DNA of 64,000 nt from Gracilibacillus dipsosauri (GTDB lineage Bacteria; Bacillota; Bacilli; Bacillales; Amphibacillaceae): positions 62,001 through 126,000 of the forward strand of contig NZ_QGTD01000013.1 in NCBI RefSeq assembly GCF_003176895.1. The letters are read 5' to 3'. How positions within the stretch are numbered: position 1 is the stretch's first letter; each line of letters begins with the position of its first letter. This document shows, piece after piece, positions 17,899-26,688 of the stretch. The notes under the pieces are model-generated. The model ran no database searches. It saw nothing but the letters and a program-made list of their open reading frames with translations, and was not told the origin of the DNA. The translations under genes were made by a program, and so were the position numbers.

Positions 17899-18192
17899 TT
17901 AGTGATATTTCTCTGTTAATTTTTCCATAGACGCCTGATTGTCCGCCCTTGTATAAATTTTAATTTGGGATATGTTGCTCGTACAGCCCATATCTAGCAT
18001 ACGTTGATTCATTTTTTCAATAATCACTAGTAGTGCAGATAGCTCCCCTTCCATTGTTGTTTCTAATGGATTCACTTGGTACTTCACTCCAGCAGCCTCG
18101 ATTACCTCAATTGCTGCATCTACAAATGGAATCACATCTTCCCCATTTGGTGTTTTCGGGATAATTTGAATACTCACTAATGCATTTGCCAT
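17899..18192 (-). CDS. Thiamine-binding protein, MTH1187/YkoF-like
   Basis: It has 97 residues with the ferredoxin-like MTH1187/YkoF fold: NALVSIQIIPKTP, an internal PLETTMEGEL segment, and a C-terminal KIYTRAD strand. Members bind thiamine or its HMP part in the cytoplasm and are common in TPP-regulated operons. It starts 15 nt after thiY with RBS AAAGGAGAG. Confidence 0.85.
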   Translation of the reverse strand: MANALVSIQIIPKTPNGEDVIPFVDAAIEVIEAAGVKYQVNPLETTMEGELSALLVIIEKMNQRMLDMGCTSNISQIKIYTRADNQASMEKLTEKYH

Positions 18193-18207
18193 TTTTCTCT
18201 CTCCTTT

Positions 18208-19191
18208 TTATTCAGGTAAAAATTCATTTGTAAACGCTGATTCTACGTCTAGCTCCCTTTCTAATAGACCATTTTCGAACATCCAATCAGAATAATTTCT
18301 CCAAACCTCTGGACGTTGTTCTCCCCATCTTGTAGCATCGTCCTGATATTTTGGAGAGAGCCATTCTTGACTTGCTTTTACCAATTCTGGGTCTAAATCG
18401 GGTACTTTATCTATTAATATATCTGCTGCTTCAGCTGGATGACTGATAGCATATTGATAACCCTTAGTTACTGCTGCTAACAATGAACGAACCGTTTCAG
18501 AATTCTCTTCTAGCATTGTTTCATTTGTTGTGATAACAGGAGTATAGTAATCTAGTTTTTCTGAATAATCGGTTAAGTAGAGCATATCTAGGTCGATACC
18601 ACGAAGCTCTGCTTCAACACCAGTCCAACCATAGTAAATCCAGGCAAAATCTACATCTCGCTCAACTGCAGTAAAAAAGTCGGTATTGCCAATATTCGTA
18701 ATGGTAACATCATCTACGGATGCACCCTCTTGTTTCATCAAGGAATCGATTACTGCTGATTCCACTGGTGCACCCCAGCCTCCATATGTCTTTCCGGCAA
18801 AATCGGCAGGGGATTGGATTCCTTTCTCTACTGGGGCCGCAAAACCAGAAGTATTATGTTGAATAACAGCTGCTATCGATACAATCGGAATATCCTGTAC
18901 TCTTGCTTCAGTAACCGCCTCCTGTGCACTTATTCCAAAATCGGCCTTCCCTGCAGCTACCGTTTGATCAGCACCTGCTTCACCCGGAAGCACAATATTG
19001 ACATTTAATCCCTCTTCCTCAAAATAACCCTTTGCTTGGGCGACATATAATCCGGTATGATTTGTATTCGGTGTCCAATCCAAAACAAACGTGACTTCTG
19101 TTAAATTCTGTTTGTCTGTTTGAGAAGAGTCTTGGCCACATCCTGTTAACATAAAAAACATACATGCTAAGACAACTAATAGTTTGTTCAA
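18208..19191 (-). CDS. thiY: Thiamine-precursor substrate-binding lipoprotein
   Basis: It has 327 residues with a lipobox LTGC (Cys18) and an NMT1/THI5-like periplasmic-binding fold: VTFVLDWTPNTNHTGLYVAQAKGYF (core DWTPNTNHTGLYVA), GADQTVAAGKADFGIS, and a hinge YGGWGAP. ThiY binds N-formyl-4-amino-5-aminomethyl-2-methylpyrimidine in relatives. It is the first gene after the TPP riboswitch, which supports the call. Confidence 0.9.
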   Translation of the reverse strand: MNKLLVVLACMFFMLTGCGQDSSQTDKQNLTEVTFVLDWTPNTNHTGLYVAQAKGYFEEEGLNVNIVLPGEAGADQTVAAGKADFGISAQEAVTEARVQDIPIVSIAAVIQHNTSGFAAPVEKGIQSPADFAGKTYGGWGAPVESAVIDSLMKQEGASVDDVTITNIGNTDFFTAVERDVDFAWIYYGWTGVEAELRGIDLDMLYLTDYSEKLDYYTPVITTNETMLEENSETVRSLLAAVTKGYQYAISHPAEAADILIDKVPDLDPELVKASQEWLSPKYQDDATRWGEQRPEVWRNYSDWMFENGLLERELDVESAFTNEFLPE

Positions 19192-19232
19192 TTTGATTTC
19201 CCCCTTATGTCGTTTTTAAGGGATACATATAG

Positions 19233-19263
19233 AAAAAGCGCTCTAGACAGAAGCCTAGAGCGC
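19233..19263 (-). terminator. Riboswitch-controlled terminator
   Basis: GCGCTCTAG and CTAGAGCGC form a perfect 9-bp stem, followed by T5 on the minus strand. It lies between the TPP aptamer and thiY, so it is the likely expression platform. Confidence 0.88.
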
Positions 19264-19280
19264 ATATAGATTCATAATTC

Positions 19281-19378
19281 CATATGTTCCCTACGCTGGT
19301 GCTAACCAGATCAGGTTCTAAGGGTCAGTATCTTCCGGATACAATCTCAACTGGCAACACCAGTCCCCCTACATGTCC
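19281..19378 (-). ncRNA. TPP riboswitch (THI element)
   Basis: The minus strand carries the conserved blocks: a 5' GGGGG arm, TTGAGAT (in place of CTGAGAT), ACCCTT, GAACCTGATCTGGTTAG and the 3' block CCAGCGTAGGGAA. TPP binding should end transcription of thiY-thiX-thiZ-tatD when thiamine is plentiful. Confidence 0.95.
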
Positions 19379-19549
19379 ATATCTTATTGCTATCACATTC
19401 ATACTTTGACATATTTATCGTAATTATTCAAGTTTTGTGTACTTCATTGGAGATATGAAAAAAACGAGGCATTCTCTCTACTTTAACAAGTACCTAGTTT
19501 TTTTTTACTTGTTACCTTAAAAAACTTGGTCGAAGCTTCTGCTGTGTAG

Positions 19550-19571
19550 AAATTTTATATCTTCCTAACGT
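19550..19571. repeat. Dispersed repeat, copy 2
   Basis: AAATTTTATAT followed by CTTCCTAACGT matches 1179-1201 with one mismatch, in the same orientation. It lies just beyond the wrbA terminator. Confidence 0.55.
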
Positions 19572-19572
19572 G

Positions 19573-19607
19573 CAAAAAAAAGCAGACCTTCATTGCTGAA
19601 GATCTGC
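19573..19607 (-). terminator. Terminator of wrbA
   Basis: GCAGACCTTC pairs with GAAGATCTGC with one wobble or mismatch. A T8 run follows on the minus strand. Confidence 0.8.
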
Positions 19608-19616
19608 CTTCTACAA

Positions 19617-20216
19617 TTATGATTGAACTATTTTTGAAGCTACTTCCACTACACGAGTTGCTTGGTGCTTCACTGCTGCTTCTACATCCTCCAGCATTTT
19701 ACCATCTGGAGTTTGTGTGACACTAGTTCCATAAGGGTTTCCGCCTGCCCCATAGATACATTCATTTGTATATCCAGGAGGGACGATGATCGCACCCCAG
19801 TGCATCATAGAGGTATATAAATGTAATAAGGTTCCCTCATGACCACCATGCGCATTAGAAGCAGAAGACATGGCTGTTACTACTTTATTCATCGTTTTTC
19901 CTGCAGCCCATAATCCGCCTTGTGAATCAATAAATTGCTTCATTTGAGATGGAACATTTCCAAATCTAGTCGGAATACTGAAAATAATCGCATCTGCCCA
20001 TTCTATATCATCAGAGGTTGCTACAGGGACATGTTGAGTTTCCTCTAAATGCTGTTTCCAAGCTGGATTAGAAGCTACTGCAGCCTCTGGCGCCGTCTCT
20101 TGCGCACGCACCACTCTTACCTCAGCATCTGCTGCTTTCACCGCTTCTGCTGCCCAATTAGCAAGTTGATAATTGGTTCCAGTTGAACTATAATAAATTA
20201 CTGCTACTTTTACCAT
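19617..20216 (-). CDS. wrbA: NAD(P)H:quinone oxidoreductase, WrbA type
   Basis: This 199-residue flavodoxin-like enzyme has the FMN phosphate loop YYSSTGTNYQLA, then FSIPTRFGNVPSQMKQFIDS and the GGHEGTLLHLYTSMMHWG loop that marks WrbA. It performs two-electron quinone reduction and protects against redox cycling. The length matches the family. It is a single gene with its own terminator. Confidence 0.93.
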   Translation of the reverse strand: MVKVAVIYYSSTGTNYQLANWAAEAVKAADAEVRVVRAQETAPEAAVASNPAWKQHLEETQHVPVATSDDIEWADAIIFSIPTRFGNVPSQMKQFIDSQGGLWAAGKTMNKVVTAMSSASNAHGGHEGTLLHLYTSMMHWGAIIVPPGYTNECIYGAGGNPYGTSVTQTPDGKMLEDVEAAVKHQATRVVEVASKIVQS

Positions 20217-20367
20217 ATCCTAAAACTCCTTCTTTCCTTCCTTTTTGCATGCCTAGTTCAAACTTCTAGGCCTACATAGCATATCAAGTAATTATCTCTA
20301 ATTCAAGACAATTGCTTATGACTAAGTGGAACTATCCGAACAGGCTTTCAACAAGTAAAGAAATAAT

Positions 20368-20416
20368 AACCATTAGGAAATATTTAAGCATATAATCTTA
20401 ATATTTCCTAATGGTT
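20368..20416 (-). terminator. Long hairpin after znuA
   Basis: AACCATTAGGAAATATT pairs with its complement around an AT-rich loop, giving a stem of at least 16 bp. The T-tract on the minus strand is interrupted, so efficiency is uncertain. Confidence 0.7.
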
Positions 20417-20424
20417 AACTTTCA

Positions 20425-21420
20425 TTAATAATGAAGCGCTTGTTCCAAAACCTCTAGATTTCGTTCCATTAATGTGAAATAATTCTCTTCCTTCTCTATA
20501 TCTTCTTCCGTTAATACAGATAAATTGTGTAATTGGAGTGACTCAATATTAGCTTCATTTTGAATCACCTTTGCAACTTTAGGCTCTACATTTTGCTCAA
20601 ACAACAAATATTTAATTCCTTTCTCATCAACTTGATGAATAATTTCTTCCAGCTGCTTTTGTGATGGTTCATCGGTTGGTGATAATCCAGAAATCGCAAT
20701 TTGTTCTATTCCATAGCCTTGTTCCCAATATCCGTATGCAGCATGTGTTACTAGGATTTCTTTGTTGTCAGATTGTTCTAATTGCTCATGGAAGCTTTGA
20801 TCAAGTGCTGTTAGCCTTTCTTCTAAATCTTGAAAGTTTTCTTCATAGCTTTCCTTTTGTTCAGGTCTAATCTCCACAAGTGCATCCTTAATATTCTCTG
20901 CGAGCTGTACCGCTTTTATTGGATCTAACCATACGTGTGGATCCACATCACCATGATCATGGCCTGCATGATCATGCGCCTCTTCGGTTTCGTGGGAGTG
21001 TTCGTGGTCATGTCCTTCTTCATCACCATGATCATGTTCATGTTCATGAACATGTTCCTCTAAATCAATCCCCTCTGCTGCTTCTATCATTTTTACATCT
21101 TCTCCTTGCAAGGCTTCTTCTATCTCACCTGCGTACGCTTCTAAATTAGCACCATTAAAAACAAATAAGTCCGCAGTAGCAATCTCAACCATCATTTTAG
21201 AGGTTGGTTCGAAATTATGCGGATCAGCACCAGCAGGTAATATAGTGGAAACCTCTACGTCATCTCCTCCAATTTCGTCTGCAAAATATGCTAATGGATA
21301 AAGTGTTGTATAGATCGACAGACTGTCATCACTTTCTCCATTTGCTTCTGAACCCTCTTCTCCACAAGCTGTCAATAATAAAGCGATCAAGATAAACAAT
21401 CCAATACTTAATCTTTTCAA
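20425..21420 (-). CDS. znuA: Zinc ABC transporter substrate-binding lipoprotein
   Basis: This 331-residue cluster A-I binding protein has a lipobox LTAC (Cys19). Metal ligands include the His of GADPHNFEPT, the His of DVDPHVWLDP, the His of VTHAAYGYW and a C-terminal acidic residue. A His/Asp/Glu-rich loop with many HDHGH-type units (about residues 127-162) is typical of zinc-specific members. It captures Zn2+ for a ZnuBC importer not encoded next to it. Two Zur boxes lie in the divergent region upstream. Confidence 0.92.
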   Translation of the reverse strand: MKRLSIGLFILIALLLTACGEEGSEANGESDDSLSIYTTLYPLAYFADEIGGDDVEVSTILPAGADPHNFEPTSKMMVEIATADLFVFNGANLEAYAGEIEEALQGEDVKMIEAAEGIDLEEHVHEHEHDHGDEEGHDHEHSHETEEAHDHAGHDHGDVDPHVWLDPIKAVQLAENIKDALVEIRPEQKESYEENFQDLEERLTALDQSFHEQLEQSDNKEILVTHAAYGYWEQGYGIEQIAISGLSPTDEPSQKQLEEIIHQVDEKGIKYLLFEQNVEPKVAKVIQNEANIESLQLHNLSVLTEEDIEKEENYFTLMERNLEVLEQALHY

Positions 21421-21468
21421 AATAATTCCCCCATAATATGTAATAAGAATTTGAAATAACTTATTAAA

Positions 21469-21483
21469 ACGTAATTAATACGA
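21469..21483. promoter_or_regulatory. Zur box A (znuA-proximal)
   Basis: ACGTAATTAATACGA differs from the Bacillus Zur core TCGTAATNATTACGA at two positions. It is 48 bp upstream of znuA. Confidence 0.7.
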
Positions 21484-21521
21484 TTTGATTTTATTATAAA
21501 GGATGAATACATTTTTGTAAA

Positions 21522-21536
21522 TAGTAATTATTACGA
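21522..21536. promoter_or_regulatory. Zur box B (central in the divergent region)
   Basis: TAGTAATTATTACGA has one mismatch to TCGTAATNATTACGA and is flanked by AAA/TTT as in the extended consensus. It can serve both the minus-strand znuA and the plus-strand lipoprotein gene. Confidence 0.75.
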
Positions 21537-21640
21537 TTTGATTATCCGATGTTAAAAAATGTTCAAATATTATCCATTGATTCCAAATATATTTCAGCGT
21601 ATAGTTAACAATGACTAATGAAGAATATGGAGGAAAATCA

Positions 21641-22414
21641 ATGAAGCGTTTTAAATTTGTCCTAGTAGTAATCATTGCAATAATGGCTTTAACTGCGTGT
21701 GGCTCTGATAATAAAAAAGATACAGAAGAAAAAACACTAGAAGACCTAAAAGTTGAATTTAATTTACTTCAAACAGCGGAGGTAGGGCAAACTGTTCCAT
21801 TAGAAGCTAACGTTACTTCTAACGGAGATCCCATAACAGATGCAGAAGAAATGACCTTCGAATATTGGAATGTTAACGATGAAGAAAATACGACAAATGT
21901 AGAATCGACCAATCAAGAGGACGGAACATACACTGCTGAAGTAATCTTTAATGAACCTGGGACCTATGAGATTTATGCTCATACAACAGCAGGTGGACTT
22001 CACACAATGCCAAAGAAATCGATTACTATTACTGGTGAGAAATCAGCTCATTCCGAGGATGAAGCGGCTCACGACCATTCACACGAGGCAACAAATTCAG
22101 AAGATGGACATACCCCTTCAGCGGATGTTTCTATTCAATTTGATAAAATTAACGAAGCCAAATTAAAAGAGGAAACAAGCCTAACAGTAGATGTTGAATT
22201 AGGAAATGAACCCCTCACTGATGCTACCGTGCTCTTTGAACTGATTGATCCAGACGAGAACCATGAACTATTAGAAACAGATCAGGTACAGGAAGGCACC
22301 TATTCCACTCAACATACTTTTCAGAGTAATGGAAACTATCAGGTTATCATTCATATTTCAAATGATGAAGGATTACATGAACATGAGGAACACCAAATAA
22401 CAGTTACAAAATAA
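21641..22414 (+). CDS. His-rich lipoprotein with two YtkA/FixH-like domains, probably zinc-linked
   Basis: The start is ATG 21641 (GGAGG 8 nt upstream); the frame extends 30 nt further without a site. It has 257 residues, a lipobox LTAC (Cys20) and two Ig-like YtkA/FixH domains (about 30-130 and 160-257). Each has the family pattern of a beta sandwich with DGTYTAEVIF / EGTYSTQHTF and GLH near the end. A His/Asp/Glu linker (SEDEAAHDHSHEATN) joins them. It diverges from znuA across two Zur boxes, so it is probably induced by zinc starvation and may bind zinc at the surface (inference). Confidence 0.75.
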   Translation: MKRFKFVLVVIIAIMALTACGSDNKKDTEEKTLEDLKVEFNLLQTAEVGQTVPLEANVTSNGDPITDAEEMTFEYWNVNDEENTTNVESTNQEDGTYTAEVIFNEPGTYEIYAHTTAGGLHTMPKKSITITGEKSAHSEDEAAHDHSHEATNSEDGHTPSADVSIQFDKINEAKLKEETSLTVDVELGNEPLTDATVLFELIDPDENHELLETDQVQEGTYSTQHTFQSNGNYQVIIHISNDEGLHEHEEHQITVTK

Positions 22415-22416
22415 TT

Positions 22417-22443
22417 GTGCGCAAGCTTAAGCGCACTTTTTTT
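22417..22443 (+). terminator. Terminator of the His-rich lipoprotein gene
   Basis: GTGCGC and GCGCAC flank an 8-nt loop, followed by a T7 run. Confidence 0.9.
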
Positions 22444-22561
22444 ATTTTATAAAACTCTAGGGTATAATGGAAGGTAACTGAATATGGAAAAAACAAAATC
22501 TTCAGCTAGCCTGAAGATGACGACATTTTCGAAAGATTTTTATAATAAGTGAGGGAACATA

Positions 22562-23869
22562 ATGGGTAACTCGACAATGTACGATGTTATTGGAATTGGA
22601 ATAGGACCTTATAATTTAGGACTTGCAGCTTTAAGCTATGAAAGAAGCGATTTAAAAACAATCTTCTTTGATCAGAATGGCCAATTCGCCTGGCATCCTG
22701 GCATGCTAATCCCCGGGACGGATCTTCAGGTTCCTTTTCTAGCAGACTTAGTCACTTTTGCAAATCCTACAAGTAAATTTACATTCACTAACTACTTACA
22801 TCAAAAAAACCGTCTATATAAGTTCTTTTTTTTTCAAAAACTCGAAATGCCTCGTGCTGAATATGCAGCCTATTTAAAATGGGTTGCAGACCAATTACCA
22901 ACCTGCAACTTTCAATCAGAGGTGGTTGATGTGATTGATCAGAAAGATCACTATGAAGTTGTAGTTAACCATTGGGGTAAACAGACTACAGAGTCTTATT
23001 TCACAAAACACGTTGTAATGGGAACAGGAAGTGAACCGAATATCCCTATCGAGTTAGAGGGAGCAGAAATAGAAAATGTCCATCATTCGAGCCAGTATTT
23101 GTATCATAAGGATCGTACTATAAAAGCGAAGAACATTACAGTAGTCGGCTCAGGGCAAAGTGCTTCGGAGATTTTTTATGATTTATTAAAACTACAGGAG
23201 CACTTCTCTTACCAATTATCATGGTATACACGCTCACCTGGATTTCTTCAGCTAGACCAGTCAAAATTAGGACAAGAAGTGTTCACACCTGATTATGTGG
23301 ATTACTTCTATCATTTAGAATTTAAAGAAAGAATCGAATCATTAGATTATCTTGGACAGCTGCGTAAAGGAATTGATGGAGATACCTTACACCATATTCA
23401 TGAATGGTTATATCATCATTCTGTTGAGAATAAACCATTACCAATTACCATTCAACCATTAACGGAAATCCATAAGGCAAGTTACACTGGTGATCAATTA
23501 AAGGTTGAAGGGGAGCAATGGCAGAAAAAAGAAAGCATTACATTCAACACGGATATTCTCATTCTAGCCACAGGATATGTACCTAATATTCCAGATTGGT
23601 TTTACAATCGATTCCAAGATAAGATTGAATGGGAGGATGAAAAAAGATTTAAGGTTCGCAAAAATTTCCAATTGGCATTTAAGGACAAAAATCGTTCCCA
23701 TCATTTCTATACATTAACAAATTTGGAGCATTCTCATGGAACAGGGGCAACGAACCTCGGCTTGGCTGTTGATCGTAATATTCAAATTATTAACGATATT
23801 GCAGGCCGAACCGTATATGGAAACCAACGTGGGACGATATTTTCTCAGTTTTCACCTAATAATAAGTAA
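22562..23869 (+). CDS. L-lysine/L-ornithine N-monooxygenase (siderophore hydroxylase)
   Basis: This 435-residue flavoprotein belongs to the IucD/SidA/PvdA group. FAD binding shows in IGIGIGPYNLGLA, then FAWHPGMLIPGTDLQVPFLADLV for the substrate-side region (WHPGM and QVPFLADL conserved). NADPH binding shows in VVGSGQSASEIF, followed by ILATGY. It hydroxylates a side-chain amine for hydroxamate siderophores. No NIS synthetase or transporter is adjacent and I see no Fur box, so it is an orphan here. The RBS GAGGGAAC precedes ATG 22562; M6 (MYDVIG) is an alternative start. Confidence 0.88.
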   Translation: MGNSTMYDVIGIGIGPYNLGLAALSYERSDLKTIFFDQNGQFAWHPGMLIPGTDLQVPFLADLVTFANPTSKFTFTNYLHQKNRLYKFFFFQKLEMPRAEYAAYLKWVADQLPTCNFQSEVVDVIDQKDHYEVVVNHWGKQTTESYFTKHVVMGTGSEPNIPIELEGAEIENVHHSSQYLYHKDRTIKAKNITVVGSGQSASEIFYDLLKLQEHFSYQLSWYTRSPGFLQLDQSKLGQEVFTPDYVDYFYHLEFKERIESLDYLGQLRKGIDGDTLHHIHEWLYHHSVENKPLPITIQPLTEIHKASYTGDQLKVEGEQWQKKESITFNTDILILATGYVPNIPDWFYNRFQDKIEWEDEKRFKVRKNFQLAFKDKNRSHHFYTLTNLEHSHGTGATNLGLAVDRNIQIINDIAGRTVYGNQRGTIFSQFSPNNK

Positions 23870-23884
23870 GTTACAAAAGTCAAA

Positions 23885-23918
23885 AATAGCTAGATCTCCA
23901 CAGTGTGATCTAGCTATT
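23885..23918. terminator. Bidirectional hairpin between convergent genes
   Basis: AATAGCTAGATC and GATCTAGCTATT form a perfect 12-bp stem. The better T-run is on the minus strand, serving the VOC gene. Confidence 0.8.
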
Positions 23919-23938
23919 GAATTTCTGGCACGACCTTC

Positions 23939-24358
23939 TTACTTATCTGCAGATAATTGCCAAATGACTCCAAATTGATCGGTTACTTGTCCATATGCAT
24001 GACTCCAAAATGTTTCCTGTAGTGGCATTCCAATGTTGCCTTTTTCTTTTAAAGCATCATAAAGCTCCCTTGTTTCTTCCACATTATCTAAAATTAAGGC
24101 AATGGTAACATGATTACCAGATTGATGCTCTTGCCCTGGAAAAGTATCAGATAACATCCAATCTATATCTCCAATCTGTAGATGTGCGTTTAAAATCCTA
24201 CTTTCAGCTTCTTTTGGAAGTGGCATTTCAGGATTTGGGGGCATTTCTCCAAAGGTTTGGACATTTACTATTTTCGCTTTTAATGCCTTCTCGTAAAATT
24301 GAATTGCCTCCTGTCCATTTCCATTCATAACTAAATACGGATACATCTTTTTAATCAT
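23939..24358 (-). CDS. PhnB-like VOC family protein
   Basis: It has 139 residues with the glyoxalase/dioxygenase beta-alpha-beta-beta-beta repeat. YPYLVMNGNGQEAIQFYEKAL, LQIGDIDWMLSD and the C-terminal QVTDQFGVIWQL are the 3-dmu-9_3-mt/PhnB (YjdN) pattern. PhnB proteins have no firmly known reaction. It is a single gene. Confidence 0.85.
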   Translation of the reverse strand: MIKKMYPYLVMNGNGQEAIQFYEKALKAKIVNVQTFGEMPPNPEMPLPKEAESRILNAHLQIGDIDWMLSDTFPGQEHQSGNHVTIALILDNVEETRELYDALKEKGNIGMPLQETFWSHAYGQVTDQFGVIWQLSADK

Positions 24359-24447
24359 TTTTAAGCTCCTTTTCTTTGAAAATTCTAATTTTACTAGGTC
24401 TCCTCTTAAAAATTTGTCCCTGAATTAAGGAAAACTCCACTTTTATC

Positions 24448-25266
24448 TTAACTATTTAAACGATTACTGTTCGCTAAATCTCGATAAAGTGGATTGATCT
24501 TATTAATATGTTGTTGCATTAAAGCAGAAATCGAGATGAGAATAGGTGGATCATCCATTTTAGGTGAGCGAAGTGTGAGTTCTATAGCAGGCACTTCATC
24601 TTTATGATTAACAAAAATCGGTTCGCTTCGCTTTGCCCGTAAATTTGTATTTGTCAAAAGGATATCCTTTGAGTTCATCTCCATCGAAACCGATGTAGCT
24701 AATAAATAATACCTCCCCGGCTTCACATTCGAGAAATAAAATTCTCCTAACGAGGGAAGGATCAAACCATATAAGGGAAATCCTTCTGGAATCGGCTTCG
24801 AAAACAGTCCAATTAATACAATTCCAAGAAAGGGTTGAGTAGCATTAATATGCCCATAAATGGTATTATGTAATACTTTTCTAGTCTGTTGGGTGAAATC
24901 CGGCATTTTTGTTATTTGTTGAAACTGTTGTTCTGTTTTAGTAGTTGATTGACGAAAGACGGACGGAGTTACCCCAACCTTCTCAGTAAACCGTGAAGTA
25001 AACGTCCCTAAGCTCTGTTGCCCAACCTCTAAACTTATATCTCGAATACTAAAATTAGTTTTTAATAATAGCTCTTTTGCTTTTTGTAATCGAAGTGCTG
25101 ATAAATAATATAATGGAGGTAAACCTATTTCCTCTTTAAACATCCGTGAAAAATGATAGGGACTATAGGAAACATAACGAGCTAGCTGCTTCAGATTAAT
25201 TGGTTCATGAAGGTTTTGATGGATAAATTTAATAGCTTCATCAATCTCAATATTTCGTTTTGCCAT
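24448..25266 (-). CDS. AraC-family transcriptional regulator
   Basis: About 272 residues from ATG 25266, chosen for GAGGAG 8 nt upstream; an ORF from 25314 has no site. The DNA-binding domain is N-terminal (about 5-105): HQNLHEPINLKQLARYVSYSPYHFSRMFKEE and a second helix pair ending VGVTPSVFR. The C-terminal 150 residues resemble an effector-binding region without a recognisable family name. N-terminal-HTH AraC proteins often sense drugs or stress. Its target is unknown; the PhnB-like gene downstream is a candidate. Confidence 0.85.
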   Translation of the reverse strand: MAKRNIEIDEAIKFIHQNLHEPINLKQLARYVSYSPYHFSRMFKEEIGLPPLYYLSALRLQKAKELLLKTNFSIRDISLEVGQQSLGTFTSRFTEKVGVTPSVFRQSTTKTEQQFQQITKMPDFTQQTRKVLHNTIYGHINATQPFLGIVLIGLFSKPIPEGFPLYGLILPSLGEFYFSNVKPGRYYLLATSVSMEMNSKDILLTNTNLRAKRSEPIFVNHKDEVPAIELTLRSPKMDDPPILISISALMQQHINKINPLYRDLANSNRLNS

Positions 25267-25519
25267 AGTGTATCTCCTCTGCAAAAATGGCATGATAACT
25301 TGGAAATTTTTCAATGATGAGTATTCTAGTTAGAAAAAAGCGGATTCCTAACAATAGGGGAATTGTCCTCGTTGCAAGTGATTGTGCTACGATAAACCAC
25401 GCTCTCTTAACATTAACACAGAATGTATGTTCGGTCAATAATATTTAGAAAAATATTATATTTATTAAATAATTCGACAAAATAACTTTAATTCCTCTAT
25501 TTATGTAAAAACGATTGAA

Positions 25520-25548
25520 TTGACATCTAGGTGGATGTGTATTATAGT
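25520..25548 (+). promoter_or_regulatory. SigA promoter of guaC
   Basis: TTGACA at 25520-25525, a 17-bp spacer and TATAGT at 25543-25548. A small GGCGAA/TTCGCC hairpin follows in the leader (25555-25570). The remaining 25267-25519 stretch is AT-rich with no other recognisable feature. Confidence 0.8.
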
Positions 25549-25608
25549 ACTAGAGGCGAATATTTTCGCCTTAATCAATTAAATCATTCGTCTTTAGGAG
25601 TGTAAACA

Positions 25609-26592
25609 ATGGAAAACGTATTTGATTATGAAGATATTCAATTAATTCCTGCAAAATGTATTGTAAATAGTCGTTCAGAATGTGACACTTCTGTTACTTT
25701 TGGAAAACATCGATTTCGATTACCAGTAGTACCAGCAAATATGCAAACAATAATAGATGAAAATATAGCAGAATTTCTAGCAAAGAATCGTTATTTTTAT
25801 ATCATGCACCGATTTGAACCAGAAACACGAAAGGCATTTATTAAAAAAATGCAGGATCGTAAATTAATCGCTTCCATTAGCGTTGGCGTAAAAGAACCAG
25901 AATATCGTTTTGTAGAAGAATTAGCAGAAGAAAAGCTTATCCCAGATTATATTACGATTGATATTGCTCATGGACATTCTAATGCTGTCATTGATATGAT
26001 TAAACACTTAAAAAGACATTTACCAGATAGTTTTGTCATTGCAGGGAATGTCGGTACACCTGAAGCTGTTCGTGAGCTCGAAAATGCAGGTGCCGACGCA
26101 ACTAAGGTAGGGATTGGACCAGGAAAGGTTTGTATTACTAAGATCAAAACAGGTTTTGGTACAGGGGGTTGGCAGCTTGCAGCTCTAAGATGGTGTGCGA
26201 AGGCAGCAACTAAGCCTATCATTGCAGATGGCGGTATACGTACCCATGGGGATATCGCAAAATCGATTCGATTTGGTGCATCTATGGTAATGATTGGATC
26301 ACTCTTCGCTGGTCATGAGGAATCACCAGGAACAACTATTGAAAAGAACGGAAAGCTTTATAAAGAATACTTTGGCTCTGCCTCTGAATTTCAAAAAGGG
26401 GAAAAGAAAAACGTCGAAGGGAAAAAAATGTATGTCGATTATAAAGGCTCTTTACAAGATACATTAACAGAAATGGAGCAAGACTTGCAATCCTCTATCT
26501 CTTATGCAGGCGGAAAAAGTCTTGATGTCATTAGAACCGTAGATTATGTTATAGTGAAAAATTCGATATTTAATGGAGATAAAGTATACTAA
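25609..26592 (+). CDS. guaC: GMP reductase
   Basis: This 327-residue TIM-barrel enzyme of the IMPDH/GMPR family lacks a CBS insert, as GMP reductases do. The catalytic Cys loop reads [31 protein letters not shown] and [13 protein letters not shown] form the phosphate site. It converts GMP to IMP with NADPH, returning guanine nucleotides to the IMP pool. It is monocistronic, with a strong promoter and a strong terminator. Confidence 0.95.
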   Translation: MENVFDYEDIQLIPAKCIVNSRSECDTSVTFGKHRFRLPVVPANMQTIIDENIAEFLAKNRYFYIMHRFEPETRKAFIKKMQDRKLIASISVGVKEPEYRFVEELAEEKLIPDYITIDIAHGHSNAVIDMIKHLKRHLPDSFVIAGNVGTPEAVRELENAGADATKVGIGPGKVCITKIKTGFGTGGWQLAALRWCAKAATKPIIADGGIRTHGDIAKSIRFGASMVMIGSLFAGHEESPGTTIEKNGKLYKEYFGSASEFQKGEKKNVEGKKMYVDYKGSLQDTLTEMEQDLQSSISYAGGKSLDVIRTVDYVIVKNSIFNGDKVY

Positions 26593-26595
26593 CAC

Positions 26596-26628
26596 AAAAA
26601 TCCGGACTTTCAAAATGTCCGGATTTTT
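26596..26628 (+). terminator. Terminator of guaC
   Basis: AAAAATCCGGAC and GTCCGGATTTTT make a perfect 12-bp stem ending in T5. Confidence 0.92.
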
Positions 26629-26688
26629 ACGTGGAAATAAGCAAGGGATATTTATAACACTCAGCTTGTAGGAGAACTTAACCTAATT

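Noticed and set aside
20425-21420. Repeated CATGATCATG-like units that could suggest a short tandem repeat or CRISPR-like array
   Set aside because: They encode the His/Asp-rich metal loop of ZnuA and have no spacer structure.
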